From positions 50,861 to 114,860 of the forward strand of contig JBAYJM010000001.1 of NCBI GenBank assembly GCA_041665065.1: a DNA stretch of 64,000 nt, written 5' to 3'. The DNA is from JBAYJM01 sp041665065 (GTDB lineage: Bacteria; Patescibacteriota; Patescibacteriia; 2-01-FULL-39-33). The notes beneath the pieces are model-generated. The model had not been told where the DNA came from. It searched no databases and saw nothing but the letters and a program-made list of their open reading frames with translations. A program made the position numbers and the translations under genes. This document shows, in pieces, positions 8,965-16,987 of the stretch (positions are counted from its first letter, which is position 1; every line of letters begins with the position of its first letter).

Positions 8965-9059
8965 ACAAGTAATTAGCCTCTGAGAGCCTCAGAAGCCCCG
9001 CTTTTTAGTTATTAAGTTTGGACTTTTTGTCCGTTTGTTGCGGGTTTTTAATTGAGATT

Positions 9060-9088
9060 AGTATAGTATATTTTGGAATTAAAGTCAA
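9060..9088 (-). promoter_or_regulatory. Promoter of the S1-repeat gene
   Basis: Read on the minus strand, TTGACT (9083-9088) and TATACT (9060-9065) are separated by 17 bases, a near-consensus sigma-70 promoter. Transcription would start about 90 bases before the gene. The rest of 8965-9246 holds small inverted repeats in this leader (e.g. GGAC-TTTTT-GTCC at 9018-9030) and no gene. Confidence 0.65.
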
Positions 9089-9246
9089 TGGATAATTATT
9101 TTTAAAATTAAAAATATGTGCAAATTGGGCTGTGGATAAGTCTCTGGCTAATTTTAGTAGTTTTATTGTACAATATAAATGTGAAGCTCACACGAGCTTA
9201 CATGTTCCTACCATGGTAGAAGTCTGACAAGAAGGAGACTCTCAGC

Positions 9247-9684
9247 ATGCGGAAATGGTTCGTGGTACCCATTATTCTCTTGGCCGTCTTGGCCGCGATT
9301 CCTCTGGCTGTGGCTCTGACGAGCCCGACGGTGGCCGTTCAGGAAGCCGAGAGCGTACAGATGCCGGCGACGCCGACGATGATGGCTGCGCAAGACCTGA
9401 AGACGCCCGCGATCGAAGACACGGGCCAGACGTTCGTTGAGCAGCAGCCTGCGCTCACCAACGAATACGCCGCCACCGTGCATGTCGTCTACGACACGAG
9501 TCCGGCGCCGGCGCTTATCTCCCTGGCAAGCGAGCAGAAGCTCACCTCCGCGGACGGCGTAATCGACGCAGAAGACACCCCCTCGGTCACCGTGGCTTAC
9601 GGCGACACCGGGCCGGCTGTTGCTTTCGCGATCGACGCTCAGAAGATGTCGGCGAAGACGGCGACCCAGGCAATCCTCACGTAA
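9247..9684 (+). CDS. GC-rich exported protein of unknown function
   Basis: A 145-residue protein that I do not recognise. Residues 1-24 are a signal peptide or membrane anchor (MRKWFVVPIILLAVLAAIPL core). The remainder is rich in Ala, Thr, Val and acidic residues without cysteines. The start has a good ribosome-binding site (AAGGAG at 9232-9237). Base composition differs sharply from the surroundings: 40 of 60 bases are G or C at 9301-9360, against 16 of 60 at 10081-10140, with G/C favoured at third codon positions, which supports real coding on this strand. It has its own downstream hairpin. This points to recent acquisition or to an unusually composed accessory gene. Function unknown. Confidence 0.6.
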   Translation: MRKWFVVPIILLAVLAAIPLAVALTSPTVAVQEAESVQMPATPTMMAAQDLKTPAIEDTGQTFVEQQPALTNEYAATVHVVYDTSPAPALISLASEQKLTSADGVIDAEDTPSVTVAYGDTGPAVAFAIDAQKMSAKTATQAILT

Positions 9685-9734
9685 GAGGACATGGGTCGGG
9701 AAGACTTTGGGTCTGAAAAGACCTTTAGCGGTGC

Positions 9735-9778
9735 GGAACTGGCAAGAAATACGAAACACGCCAGTTCCCCCGCTTATT
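9735..9778 (+). terminator. Hairpin ending the GC-rich exported-protein gene
   Basis: GGAACTGGC (9735-9743) pairs perfectly with GCCAGTTCC (9760-9768), followed by a GC-rich run and then TTATTTT. The T-run is interrupted, so termination strength is uncertain. Confidence 0.6.
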
Positions 9779-9817
9779 TTATTTGCTTTAAAATCATAAA
9801 ATGCTAGTATATTAAAT

Positions 9818-10138
9818 ATGAAAAGATTCACCAAAAAGAAAGAGGATTTCATCTGTCAAAATTGCGGGCAGGAAGTCAAAGGCGATGGCTATACAAATCA
9901 TTGCCCTCATTGTCTTTGGTCAAAACACGTTGATGTTAATCCCGGCGACCGCCTTGAGGAATGTGGCGGAATGATGAGGCCTATTGATGTTTACAAACAG
10001 AAACAAGACTGGATACTAACTCATCGCTGTGAAATCTGTGGGGCAATAAAACGGAATAAAATTGATGAAAACGATGATTTCGACAAGGTGATAAAATTGG
10101 TCAAAGAGATTAGCGATAAAAAAACAAAAAAATCATAA
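9818..10138 (+). CDS. RNHCP domain zinc-binding protein
   Basis: A 106-residue protein matching the RNHCP family: FICQNCGQEV, then TNHCPHCLWSKHVD, NPGDRLEECGGMMRP, and a C-terminal CEICG. The CxxC pairs (CQNC, CPHC, CEIC) are expected to bind zinc. The family is named after its conserved Arg-Asn-His-Cys-Pro residues; here the pattern is TNHCP. It is often found in reduced genomes, and its molecular role is not established. Basic lysine-rich C terminus. Monocistronic, AT-rich like the background. Confidence 0.85.
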   Translation: MKRFTKKKEDFICQNCGQEVKGDGYTNHCPHCLWSKHVDVNPGDRLEECGGMMRPIDVYKQKQDWILTHRCEICGAIKRNKIDENDDFDKVIKLVKEISDKKTKKS

Positions 10139-10248
10139 ATTAATTACTATTTTAATTTATTTTTGTTATAATTAATTTAAGTTTAGTAATTCAAATAGCC
10201 TAAGATGGTTGTTTTTTTAAATCACCATTTTTATAAACTTATTTATAT

Positions 10249-11970
10249 ATGGCCATTGGAACAATACCGGAAAAATTCGTTGAGATAGCGGAAAAATTTC
10301 CAAATAAAACCGCCCTCATGCATAAGCAGAAGGGCAAATACAAATCAATCACCTTTACTCAATTATTTGAGTCGGTGAGAGTGGCTTGCTCGGCGCTTAA
10401 GGAAATGGGAATTGGCAAGGGCGACAAGGTTGCCATCATGTCCGAAGGCCGGCCGGAATGGGTGATAGTTGATTTGGCGGCCATGTGTCTTGGAGCGATA
10501 ACTGTTCCAATCCATACGACTCTTAGCGCCAAAATTATCAACCACATAATAGAGCACAGCGAGGCCAAAATAATTTTTGCTTCTAAAACTGAATATCTAA
10601 ATAAAATTTCTCAAGATGAATGCATTTGTCTTGAGAATTTTGTTTTAATGGAGAATTTTGTTGGGAGCGAAATTGAAATTAAAAAAACAATCAGTTGGAA
10701 AAAGTTTTTTGAATTGGTAAAAGATAAAAATTTCAAATTGGAAAAAATAGATTCAGAAGATGTTTGTACAATTATTTATACCTCCGGCACCACTGGCTTG
10801 CCCAAAGGCGTAATGCTTTCGCATAAAAATATTTTAAGCAATGTCGAGATGATTTTAAAAGGTATTCCTGCTTACTCAAGTGATACCTTCTTGTCATTTC
10901 TGCCATTGTCACATGTTTTGGAGCGAACTGCAGGCTATTATGTTCCTCTTTCGGTTGGTGCGACAATCGCTTATGCGGAAAATTCCAAAACTTTGCCCAA
11001 AAATTTGCTGGAAATAAAACCAACGATTTTGATTTGCGTGCCAAGAATTTTTGAAAAATTTAGTGATGCGATTTGGGACAATATTGGCAAGTCATCTGCG
11101 TTAAGTAAAAAAATATTTTATTGGGCGCTTAAAAGAAAAAAGGGCCTTGGGTATTTTATCGCCGATAAATTGGTTTTTAAAAAAGTTAGGAATAAAATGG
11201 GCGGACGTTTGCGCTTGGCGGTTTCCGGCGGTGCTTCGCTTGATGAAAGAATCGGCAAGTTTTTTAATAAAGTGGGAGTAAAAATTTTAGAAGGCTATGG
11301 CTTGACGGAAACAGCGCCGGTTTTGTCAGCAAACAGATTGGATAATTTTAAATTTGGAACAGTCGGACGACCTCTTTTGGGATTAGAAATAAAAATTTCT
11401 GCTGATAAGGAAATTTTAGCTAAGGGCCCGAACGTGATGAAGGGTTATTATAAAAATGAAATAGAAACAAAAGAAGCAATTGATGATGAAGGCTGGTTCC
11501 ATACCGGTGATTTTGGCTTTATTGACAGTGACGGCTTTTTGGTAATTATCGGCAGGAAAAAAGAAATGATTATAACTTCCGGTGGCAAAAATATCTGGCC
11601 GGAGCACATTGAAACAGAACTTAATTTTGATAAATTAATTTCCCAGTCAATCATTGTCGGACATAAACGGAAATTTGTTTCAGCCTTGATCGTTCCAAAT
11701 TGCCAGGAGTTGAATCTATATTTAAAATCAAAAGGCTTAGCTGAAAAGAAATTATCAGATTTAAATCATGACGGAGAAATTTTAAAAATCTATCATGACT
11801 GCGTAGGAAAAATAAACGGCAATCTGTCTGATTACGAACAAATTAAAAAATTCTGTCTGATTGATAGGGAATTCACGCAGGAATTGGATGAAATCACGCC
11901 AACTTTAAAAATCAGGAGGCATGCCATTGAGCATCATTTTAAAAGGGAGATAGAGGGGATGTATTTGTAA
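10249..11970 (+). CDS. AMP-dependent long-chain acyl-CoA synthetase family protein
   Basis: A 573-residue adenylate-forming enzyme. The P-loop-like A3 motif YTSGTTGLPKG is near residue 178, GYGLTETAP and GWFHTGDFGFIDSDGF follow, and the C-terminal GRKKEMIITSGGKNIWPEHIE carries the usual lysines and hinge. It resembles FadD15/long-chain acyl-CoA synthetases, which activate a fatty acid with ATP and join it to CoA. In a CPR-type organism, likely unable to make fatty acids de novo, it may activate scavenged fatty acids, in line with the PlsC-like acyltransferase at 21949. A possible extended -10 (TGTTATAAT) lies at 10164-10172. Confidence 0.92.
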   Translation: MAIGTIPEKFVEIAEKFPNKTALMHKQKGKYKSITFTQLFESVRVACSALKEMGIGKGDKVAIMSEGRPEWVIVDLAAMCLGAITVPIHTTLSAKIINHIIEHSEAKIIFASKTEYLNKISQDECICLENFVLMENFVGSEIEIKKTISWKKFFELVKDKNFKLEKIDSEDVCTIIYTSGTTGLPKGVMLSHKNILSNVEMILKGIPAYSSDTFLSFLPLSHVLERTAGYYVPLSVGATIAYAENSKTLPKNLLEIKPTILICVPRIFEKFSDAIWDNIGKSSALSKKIFYWALKRKKGLGYFIADKLVFKKVRNKMGGRLRLAVSGGASLDERIGKFFNKVGVKILEGYGLTETAPVLSANRLDNFKFGTVGRPLLGLEIKISADKEILAKGPNVMKGYYKNEIETKEAIDDEGWFHTGDFGFIDSDGFLVIIGRKKEMIITSGGKNIWPEHIETELNFDKLISQSIIVGHKRKFVSALIVPNCQELNLYLKSKGLAEKKLSDLNHDGEILKIYHDCVGKINGNLSDYEQIKKFCLIDREFTQELDEITPTLKIRRHAIEHHFKREIEGMYL

Positions 11971-11974
11971 AAAC

Positions 11975-12003
11975 TTGACAAGTTTTTTTGCTTATCCTAT
12001 TAT
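11975..12003 (+). promoter_or_regulatory. Consensus promoter before the helicase leader
   Basis: TTGACA (11975-11980), a 17-base spacer and TATTAT (11998-12003). It starts just after the acyl-CoA synthetase stop. Transcription would begin around 12010, directly in front of a short reading frame and a terminator. Confidence 0.8.
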
Positions 12004-12011
12004 ATATTTAT

Positions 12012-12083
12012 ATGCTAAGAATAAAGCTCAAACACAAGTATTTTATTGATTTAAATATCATAAGCAAGTTGGAAACCGCCTAG
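12012..12083 (+). CDS. Possible 23-codon leader peptide
   Basis: An ATG frame of 23 codons plus TAG that begins within a few bases of the predicted transcription start and ends inside the 5' arm of a terminator hairpin. The peptide starts MLRIKLKHKYF and is rich in Lys, Ile and Leu. There is no ribosome-binding site, so it would be translated from a leaderless message. The layout (promoter, short frame, overlapping terminator, helicase gene) resembles an attenuator. It could equally be a non-coding leader or a small RNA. Confidence 0.3.
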   Translation: MLRIKLKHKYFIDLNIISKLETA

Positions 12084-12103
12084 AACCATGAGGGCGGTTT
12101 TTT
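12073..12103 (+). terminator. Terminator upstream of the helicase gene (possible attenuator)
   Basis: AAACCGCC (12073-12080) pairs with GGCGGTTT (12093-12100), followed by more Ts. It lies between a strong promoter and the helicase start at 12118, so it would end most transcripts before that gene unless read through. Confidence 0.75.
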
Positions 12104-12117
12104 AGTTTAAAAAACAT

Positions 12118-13926
12118 ATGACTACAGAACAAAAAGAAGAATATTTATCCAAGGCAAAATTGATTTTAAATAGCAAGTCAAGGGCCATCAGTTCCGAAAT
12201 TGAACGCATACCGGCTGAGTCAATGAAATTAAATGAATTAAAATATGGCTCGGCTGAAGATCAATTGACTTACCAAACGATGCTGGCGACATACAGAAGA
12301 CGTTTTAATGATTTACAAAATCTTTATCCGTCGCCATATTTTTATTATTGCCTGGTGAAATTTGATGGCGAGGATGATTTCAGGGAGCTTTATTTTTCAA
12401 AATTTTCTTTTGATAATGAATCAATATACTCGTGGGCATCGCCGGTATCGCAAATCAGGTTTGAATCGCCAGGGCGTTTTGTTTTTGAAACAAATGGCAA
12501 CAAACAATCGGGATTTATGATTAAAAAAGATCAGTATTTGATCAATGAAAATAAAATAATATTTCTGGCAACGGAAAATGGAGATAATCCAAGAGAATTA
12601 ATTTACCAAGAATATTTTTCCACTCGTAAAACTGCTTTTGTCTTGCCGGAAATCGTCGCACAAATGGAAAAGGCGCAGGATCAAGTGGTCAGGGCATCAT
12701 TTGGGGGATTATTGGCAGTGACCGGGCCGGCCGGATCTGGAAAAACAACTTTGGCTTTGCATCGTATTGCATATTTGCTTCAGGCTCCTGAGATGTCGGA
12801 AAAATTATCAGACAAAGATATTTTGGTTTTTGTCCAAGATGAAAGTACGCGCGATTATTTTTCGCATTTGCTTCCTGATTTAGGAATTAAGGATGTTGAA
12901 ATTACAACTTTGGCTTCTTGGGCGAAGCGAATTCTGCCGTTAGCTGGCTGGGAAATTGTCGAGCATGAAAAAGACAGCGATGCTTCTTATGTTTGGGCAA
13001 AAATAACTGCTTTGCGGGATGGAAATAAGGCAACTTGGCGAAACGACTGGTTTAATATTTTAAATGATAAATATGGCAAGCAGTTTAATGGCGAGCAATC
13101 TGTCAGATTATCGGCGCAAAAGAAAAATAAAGTCTTGGATCGTATAGATTTGGCAATACTTTTGTCTGCAAAATATGAAGCAGATGGATTTTTCAATATT
13201 GAAAAAGAATATTATACTGTGGCCAAGGATATGGAGCTTAAAAAGAAAACCGGCAGATTTAAAGCCTCATACAAGCTGATGATTATTGATGAATTTCAGA
13301 ATTATCTGTCGGAGCAGTTAGACTTGTTCGGTAGGGCAGTCAACGAAATCGACGGTGAAAGCGTTTATATTGGTGATTTTAATCAAAGAGTAAGATTGGG
13401 CACATCTTTAAATACAGAAAGCCTCGGACAAAATTTCTCAGCAGAGAGATTGGTAAAATTATCAAAAGTTTACCGTAATACTAAAGAAATATTATTATAT
13501 TTACAGGGGCTTAGATATAAAGTTAATATTCCTGAGATGATAAAGTCTGGTCCGGAGGCTAAAGAATTGGCATTCTCACAAGCAGAAGAGGCACAATATA
13601 TTGCAGATCAGATTGAAAATTTAAAAGAGGTAAGTGTCGGAATTCTTTCACACAATGAAAAAACAGTGAATTTTTACAAAGAAAGATTTAAGGAATATAA
13701 AAATGTAAAAGCCATGTCTTTGACTGATTCGCAGGGCGTTGAGTTTGATACGGTTTTCCTGGCAGGAGTCGATGACGATTTATTATCAGTAAAACATTTG
13801 CCTCAGGAACTGCAGGGAGAAATGGCAAAAATAAAAAGGGACTTGCTCTATATTGCGCTGACTAGGGCGATGAATGGATTGCATGTTTTAGGTGAGAGGA
13901 AATTAAGTGATATAATTAAGGTATGA
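12118..13926 (+). CDS. UvrD/HelD-like superfamily 1 helicase
   Basis: A 602-residue protein related to HelD (helicase IV)-type SF1 ATPases. Walker A is GPAGSGKTT (203-211), Walker B is MIIDEFQ (Asp391, Glu392, Gln394), and the C-terminal part has the motif V/VI-like YIALTRAMNGLHVL. The first ~200 residues are HelD-like, with a helical start and a beta-rich part, and are not a UvrD nucleic-acid domain. HelD proteins of Gram-positives release or recycle RNA polymerase, while UvrD-like members unwind DNA; the sequence does not decide between them. The stop overlaps the next gene by 4 bases, so it is translationally coupled to the HAD protein. Confidence 0.85.
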   Translation: MTTEQKEEYLSKAKLILNSKSRAISSEIERIPAESMKLNELKYGSAEDQLTYQTMLATYRRRFNDLQNLYPSPYFYYCLVKFDGEDDFRELYFSKFSFDNESIYSWASPVSQIRFESPGRFVFETNGNKQSGFMIKKDQYLINENKIIFLATENGDNPRELIYQEYFSTRKTAFVLPEIVAQMEKAQDQVVRASFGGLLAVTGPAGSGKTTLALHRIAYLLQAPEMSEKLSDKDILVFVQDESTRDYFSHLLPDLGIKDVEITTLASWAKRILPLAGWEIVEHEKDSDASYVWAKITALRDGNKATWRNDWFNILNDKYGKQFNGEQSVRLSAQKKNKVLDRIDLAILLSAKYEADGFFNIEKEYYTVAKDMELKKKTGRFKASYKLMIIDEFQNYLSEQLDLFGRAVNEIDGESVYIGDFNQRVRLGTSLNTESLGQNFSAERLVKLSKVYRNTKEILLYLQGLRYKVNIPEMIKSGPEAKELAFSQAEEAQYIADQIENLKEVSVGILSHNEKTVNFYKERFKEYKNVKAMSLTDSQGVEFDTVFLAGVDDDLLSVKHLPQELQGEMAKIKRDLLYIALTRAMNGLHVLGERKLSDIIKV

Positions 13927-14525
13927 ATAATCCAAAAATAATTTTTATAGATTGGCACAAGACATTATCAAATTCGTTTTTCTGGTCTGGCAATTTAAAA
14001 TATTCTGATGTATTTTTTAAGCATAATAGGGAATTAATTAATCCGTGGATGAGAGGCGAATATACCGCAGAAGAAGTTTGTAAAATTTTATCTGACCAGA
14101 ATAACTTTGATTTTGATGATGTTTTAAAAAGTTTACGAGAAAGCTGTGGCAGGATGACCTTTGTTTCTGACAAAATTCCAGAGTTGATCAAAAATATCAG
14201 ATCAAAAGGAATTAAGGTTATTGTCGCAACTGATAATATGGACACTTTCTCTCGATTTACAATTCCGGAATTGGATTTAAAAAATATTTTTGATGATTTT
14301 TTGCTCTCTTATGATCTTAAGGTTTTGAAAAATGATGTAGGAGAAAATTCAATTCCATTTTTTGACGATTATTTAAATAAAAATTCATTGGATTATAGAG
14401 ATTGTGTTTTATTGGATGATAGCGGATCGAGTTCGGTTTATGATAGCCTTGGGTTTAAATCAGTAATGATTGGAAATGGCGATGAGTTATTAGATGTTTT
14501 AGAAAATATACTGAAAATTAATTAA
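13923..14525 (+). CDS. HAD-superfamily hydrolase-like protein with altered motif I
   Basis: A 200-residue HAD-fold protein. Motif I reads FIDWHKTLS: the nucleophile Asp10 is kept, but the second Asp of DxDxT is replaced by His12. A motif II-like strand VIVATDN and a motif IV-like VLLDDSGSS are present. Loss of the general acid/base Asp often means altered chemistry or a non-phosphatase role. Overlaps the helicase gene by 4 bases and precedes the P-loop kinase by 7 bases. Confidence 0.75.
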   Translation: MNNPKIIFIDWHKTLSNSFFWSGNLKYSDVFFKHNRELINPWMRGEYTAEEVCKILSDQNNFDFDDVLKSLRESCGRMTFVSDKIPELIKNIRSKGIKVIVATDNMDTFSRFTIPELDLKNIFDDFLLSYDLKVLKNDVGENSIPFFDDYLNKNSLDYRDCVLLDDSGSSSVYDSLGFKSVMIGNGDELLDVLENILKIN

Positions 14526-14532
14526 TAAAATA

Positions 14533-15183
14533 ATGAAAGGAATAATAATCGACGGTGTTGCATCATCTGGAAAAACAATGATTTTTCAGCTCCTGCAAAA
14601 AAAGCTTGTAGAATTCAAGCCATCGACGACTAAACTATTTATCAGCGAACATTATACTCAAAGAATGATTGAACATCTAAGAGATGATGGAAGTTTGAAC
14701 GGAGGCGATATTAAAAAGCATATTGAAAAAATAATTACTGTTTTATCAGAATTTCAAAACATGTTGGAAGCCTCAAAATTTAATAATCAGCAGGCAAATG
14801 CAGACTCTATTGTCGTATTAGAAAGATTTATTTTAACGCATTTTGTTTCGCAAAAAAATGAAGATGATTTTTCAATAGACGATGCAAAAATTTATTTTAC
14901 TAAATTAAAAAATTTTAATATAAAGCAAATTCTATTAATTATTCCACAAAACAAAATAAGAGAAAGGATAATGTCGACCTTGAATTATCGAAATGACGCC
15001 TGGAAAGAATATTTGCTTTCAAAGGGCAGTGAAGATCAAATAATTGAGGAATATATAAAATGGCAAGAAAAATGTATTAAATACGCTGGAATTTTTAAAG
15101 ATTTTATCGACACTGAAGTTATAGAAGTAAAAGAAAATGATTATGATAATTATGTCGAAAAGATTTTAAAATCATTAACATGA
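14533..15183 (+). CDS. P-loop kinase-like protein (nucleoside/thymidylate kinase fold)
   Basis: A 216-residue protein with Walker A GVASSGKT (8-15) at the very N terminus, then a VVLERFILTHF segment like the DR(F/Y)-type motif of deoxynucleoside kinases and thymidylate kinases, and a lid-like Arg-rich region (IPQNKIRERIMSTLNYR). Likely phosphorylates a small molecule such as a nucleoside. The substrate is unclear. Third gene of the helicase operon; ends in TGA. Confidence 0.65.
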   Translation: MKGIIIDGVASSGKTMIFQLLQKKLVEFKPSTTKLFISEHYTQRMIEHLRDDGSLNGGDIKKHIEKIITVLSEFQNMLEASKFNNQQANADSIVVLERFILTHFVSQKNEDDFSIDDAKIYFTKLKNFNIKQILLIIPQNKIRERIMSTLNYRNDAWKEYLLSKGSEDQIIEEYIKWQEKCIKYAGIFKDFIDTEVIEVKENDYDNYVEKILKSLT

Positions 15184-15256
15184 ATAAATCACTCAAAATT
15201 CGTATATTTTTCCATTTATGGTATAATTTTAAGTAAATTAGCAAAGATATAGTAAT

Positions 15257-16168
15257 ATGCCCAGGGAGAAGAAAATTTGCCTATTGTTTTTCGGCGATTA
15301 TTGTTCCCAAGACCAAATGAGCGTTTGGTTGGAAAATATTCCAGAGCTGAAGGTTTTAAATAAAATTGAGCCAATCTTTGTTTTTGGTAAAAACACCGTT
15401 GAAGTTATGGTCGGTGATTGGTTGAGGTTGGCAAAAATAATTTCTGATTCAGCTGAAAAATACGACGGCTTTGTTGTACTTCACAACATAGAAAATTTGC
15501 TTTTTTCTTCCGCGGCTATTTCCTTTCTCTTGCCTAATTTTGCAAAACCAATAGTTTTTACGGGCGGCTTAAGTCCAAAGGCTAAAGATTCAGGCATAAA
15601 ATCCAATATAATAAATGCATGCCAATTAGCGGGTCATCCTTTGGCTGAAGTCTGCCTTCTTTTTGGCAATAAAATTTTGCGCGCTAACCAGGCTTCAAGA
15701 AATTATTCTTCGTCTCTTAATTTATTTCAGGCATCATCTAGCGGTTCATTGGGACAAATAGATTTCAGTATAAGAATTTTCAATCAAACCAAAAGGGATA
15801 TAGAAAACAAAGTGAAAATGGTCTCAGATTTGGAAGAAAATATTTTAATAGTAGAGGCTACACCAATATTGTCGATTGCTTCTCTTAAGGATGCTATTAA
15901 AAATAAAAAGGGCTTATTAGTTAAGGCCGATGTTAATAAAATTTCTTCAATAGTTATAAGTGCATTAGAGGAAATATCTAAAAAAATGCCAGTTGTGATT
16001 TTCGGCAAACAGCAAACAGACCAATTGCCCGACGGATTTATTGTGGTTTCTAATATGACTCTAGAGGCCAGTATTATTAAGTTGATGTGGTCATTAAAAC
16101 AAGTAGCCGCACCCACAAAAATAAAAGACTTAATGCATAAGAATGTGGCAGGAGAAATAATTATATGA
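15257..16168 (+). CDS. Asparaginase-fold protein lacking the catalytic motifs
   Basis: A 303-residue protein that can be followed along type I/II L-asparaginases. YDGFVVLH, SAAISFLL...KPIVFTGG, CLLFGNKILRANQASRN and the C-terminal NMTLEASIIKLMWSL...NVAGEI all have clear counterparts. The catalytic elements are missing: the N-terminal TGGTI is replaced by FFGDYC, and HGTDTM by HNIENL, so both nucleophile threonines and the Thr-Asp pair are gone. It is expected to be a non-enzymatic binding protein, though a new activity cannot be excluded. An extended -10 (TGGTATAAT) lies at 15219-15227. Its stop overlaps the next gene by 4 bases, so the two products probably act together. Confidence 0.75.
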   Translation: MPREKKICLLFFGDYCSQDQMSVWLENIPELKVLNKIEPIFVFGKNTVEVMVGDWLRLAKIISDSAEKYDGFVVLHNIENLLFSSAAISFLLPNFAKPIVFTGGLSPKAKDSGIKSNIINACQLAGHPLAEVCLLFGNKILRANQASRNYSSSLNLFQASSSGSLGQIDFSIRIFNQTKRDIENKVKMVSDLEENILIVEATPILSIASLKDAIKNKKGLLVKADVNKISSIVISALEEISKKMPVVIFGKQQTDQLPDGFIVVSNMTLEASIIKLMWSLKQVAAPTKIKDLMHKNVAGEIII

Positions 16169-16764
16169 AAATCTATTTTTCCGTTGCCCAAAATACAGAA
16201 AAGAATACTGATTTAGCAGAGCAGGTTGTTAGGATTTTAAATCAGGCCGGTATATTAGTTCTGAGTAATTATAAGCAGGAGGATATTTTTGAATTTGCAG
16301 AGCAGGATTTAGAAAGAGTGGAGAATTCCGGTGAATCTATTTTGAAAAAGATAGATGCCATAATAATTGACAGTAATTCGTCCACGGAAGAAAGCGGTTA
16401 TTTAATAGCTCTAGCCTTAACCCATAAAAAACCGATTTTATATCTTGCAGAGAAAGGAAATGTTTTGGACAGGCATCTGTCGGGATTGCTGAAAAACAAG
16501 GATGTGGCTAAAATACTAAAGGTTGCATTTTATTATGATCAGAATTTAGAAAAAGTGATTTTGAAATTCATCACGGAAATTGAAACTGGCTATGGTATTG
16601 AAAATCCAAATATCAAATTCACTTTAAGAATTACTTCCAGAATTGAGCGTTATTTATATTGGAAAACTCATAATACAAAGACATCCAAGGCCGATTACTT
16701 ACGTGATATCCTAGAAAAAATGATCGCTGAAGATGAGGAGTATAAAAAATATTTGAAGGAATAA
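16165..16764 (+). CDS. Nucleoside deoxyribosyltransferase-like domain with ribbon-helix-helix-like tail
   Basis: A 199-residue protein. Residues 1-140 resemble nucleoside 2-deoxyribosyltransferases: KIYFSVAQ at the start, DAIIIDSNSSTEESGYLIALA, KKPILYL. In active enzymes a glutamate sits where this protein has Ile in GYLIALA, so transferase activity is doubtful. Residues ~150-199 (FTLRITSRIERYLYWKTHN, then SKADYLRDILEKM) look like a ribbon-helix-helix DNA-binding motif. The combination suggests a nucleotide-sensing regulator. It overlaps the degenerate asparaginase gene by 4 bases and is followed by a terminator. Confidence 0.65.
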   Translation: MKIYFSVAQNTEKNTDLAEQVVRILNQAGILVLSNYKQEDIFEFAEQDLERVENSGESILKKIDAIIIDSNSSTEESGYLIALALTHKKPILYLAEKGNVLDRHLSGLLKNKDVAKILKVAFYYDQNLEKVILKFITEIETGYGIENPNIKFTLRITSRIERYLYWKTHNTKTSKADYLRDILEKMIAEDEEYKKYLKE

Positions 16765-16773
16765 AAGCTAGTA

Positions 16774-16804
16774 AAATTTTCCCGCATTGAGCGGGATTTT
16801 TTTA
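16774..16804 (+). terminator. Intrinsic terminator
   Basis: TCCCGC (16780-16785) pairs with GCGGGA (16791-16796), extended by A/T pairs and followed by seven Ts. Confidence 0.9.
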
Positions 16805-16832
16805 TTGACTTAATGTCTAAAATTGCTATAAT
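16805..16832 (+). promoter_or_regulatory. Promoter of the GreA-C-like gene
   Basis: TTGACT (16805-16810), a 16-base spacer and TATAAT (16827-16832). The predicted start leaves a leader of about 150 bases that contains the GCCGTCG repeats. Confidence 0.75.
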
Positions 16833-16848
16833 TAGATTAGTTATCCAA

Positions 16849-16959
16849 GCCGTCGCATAGATATCGCCGTCGGTATAAACTAATAATACAGACCAATAAG
16901 TATAAAAAACAATAAACAATTAAAGAATTACTTATAGCCGTCGCTAGTCATAGCCGTCG
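16849..16959 (+). repeat. Four GCCGTCG heptamers in two pairs
   Basis: Exact GCCGTCG occurs at 16849-16855, 16866-16872, 16937-16943 and 16953-16959. The members of each pair start 17 and 16 bases apart. They are all direct repeats in the AT-rich leader of the gene at 16988. They may be protein-binding sites in DNA or RNA, or remnants of a decayed repeat; no inverted partner was found. Confidence 0.6.
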
Positions 16960-16987
16960 TAAAAAAAGTGGATAAAGTCGTAAAAAT

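Noticed and set aside
9208..9852. Long minus-strand frame of 214 codons opposite the GC-rich exported protein
   Set aside because: It is an open shadow caused by high GC content. It is very Arg-rich, has no ribosome-binding site, and runs into the RNHCP gene; the plus-strand frame has a signal peptide and a good ribosome-binding site.
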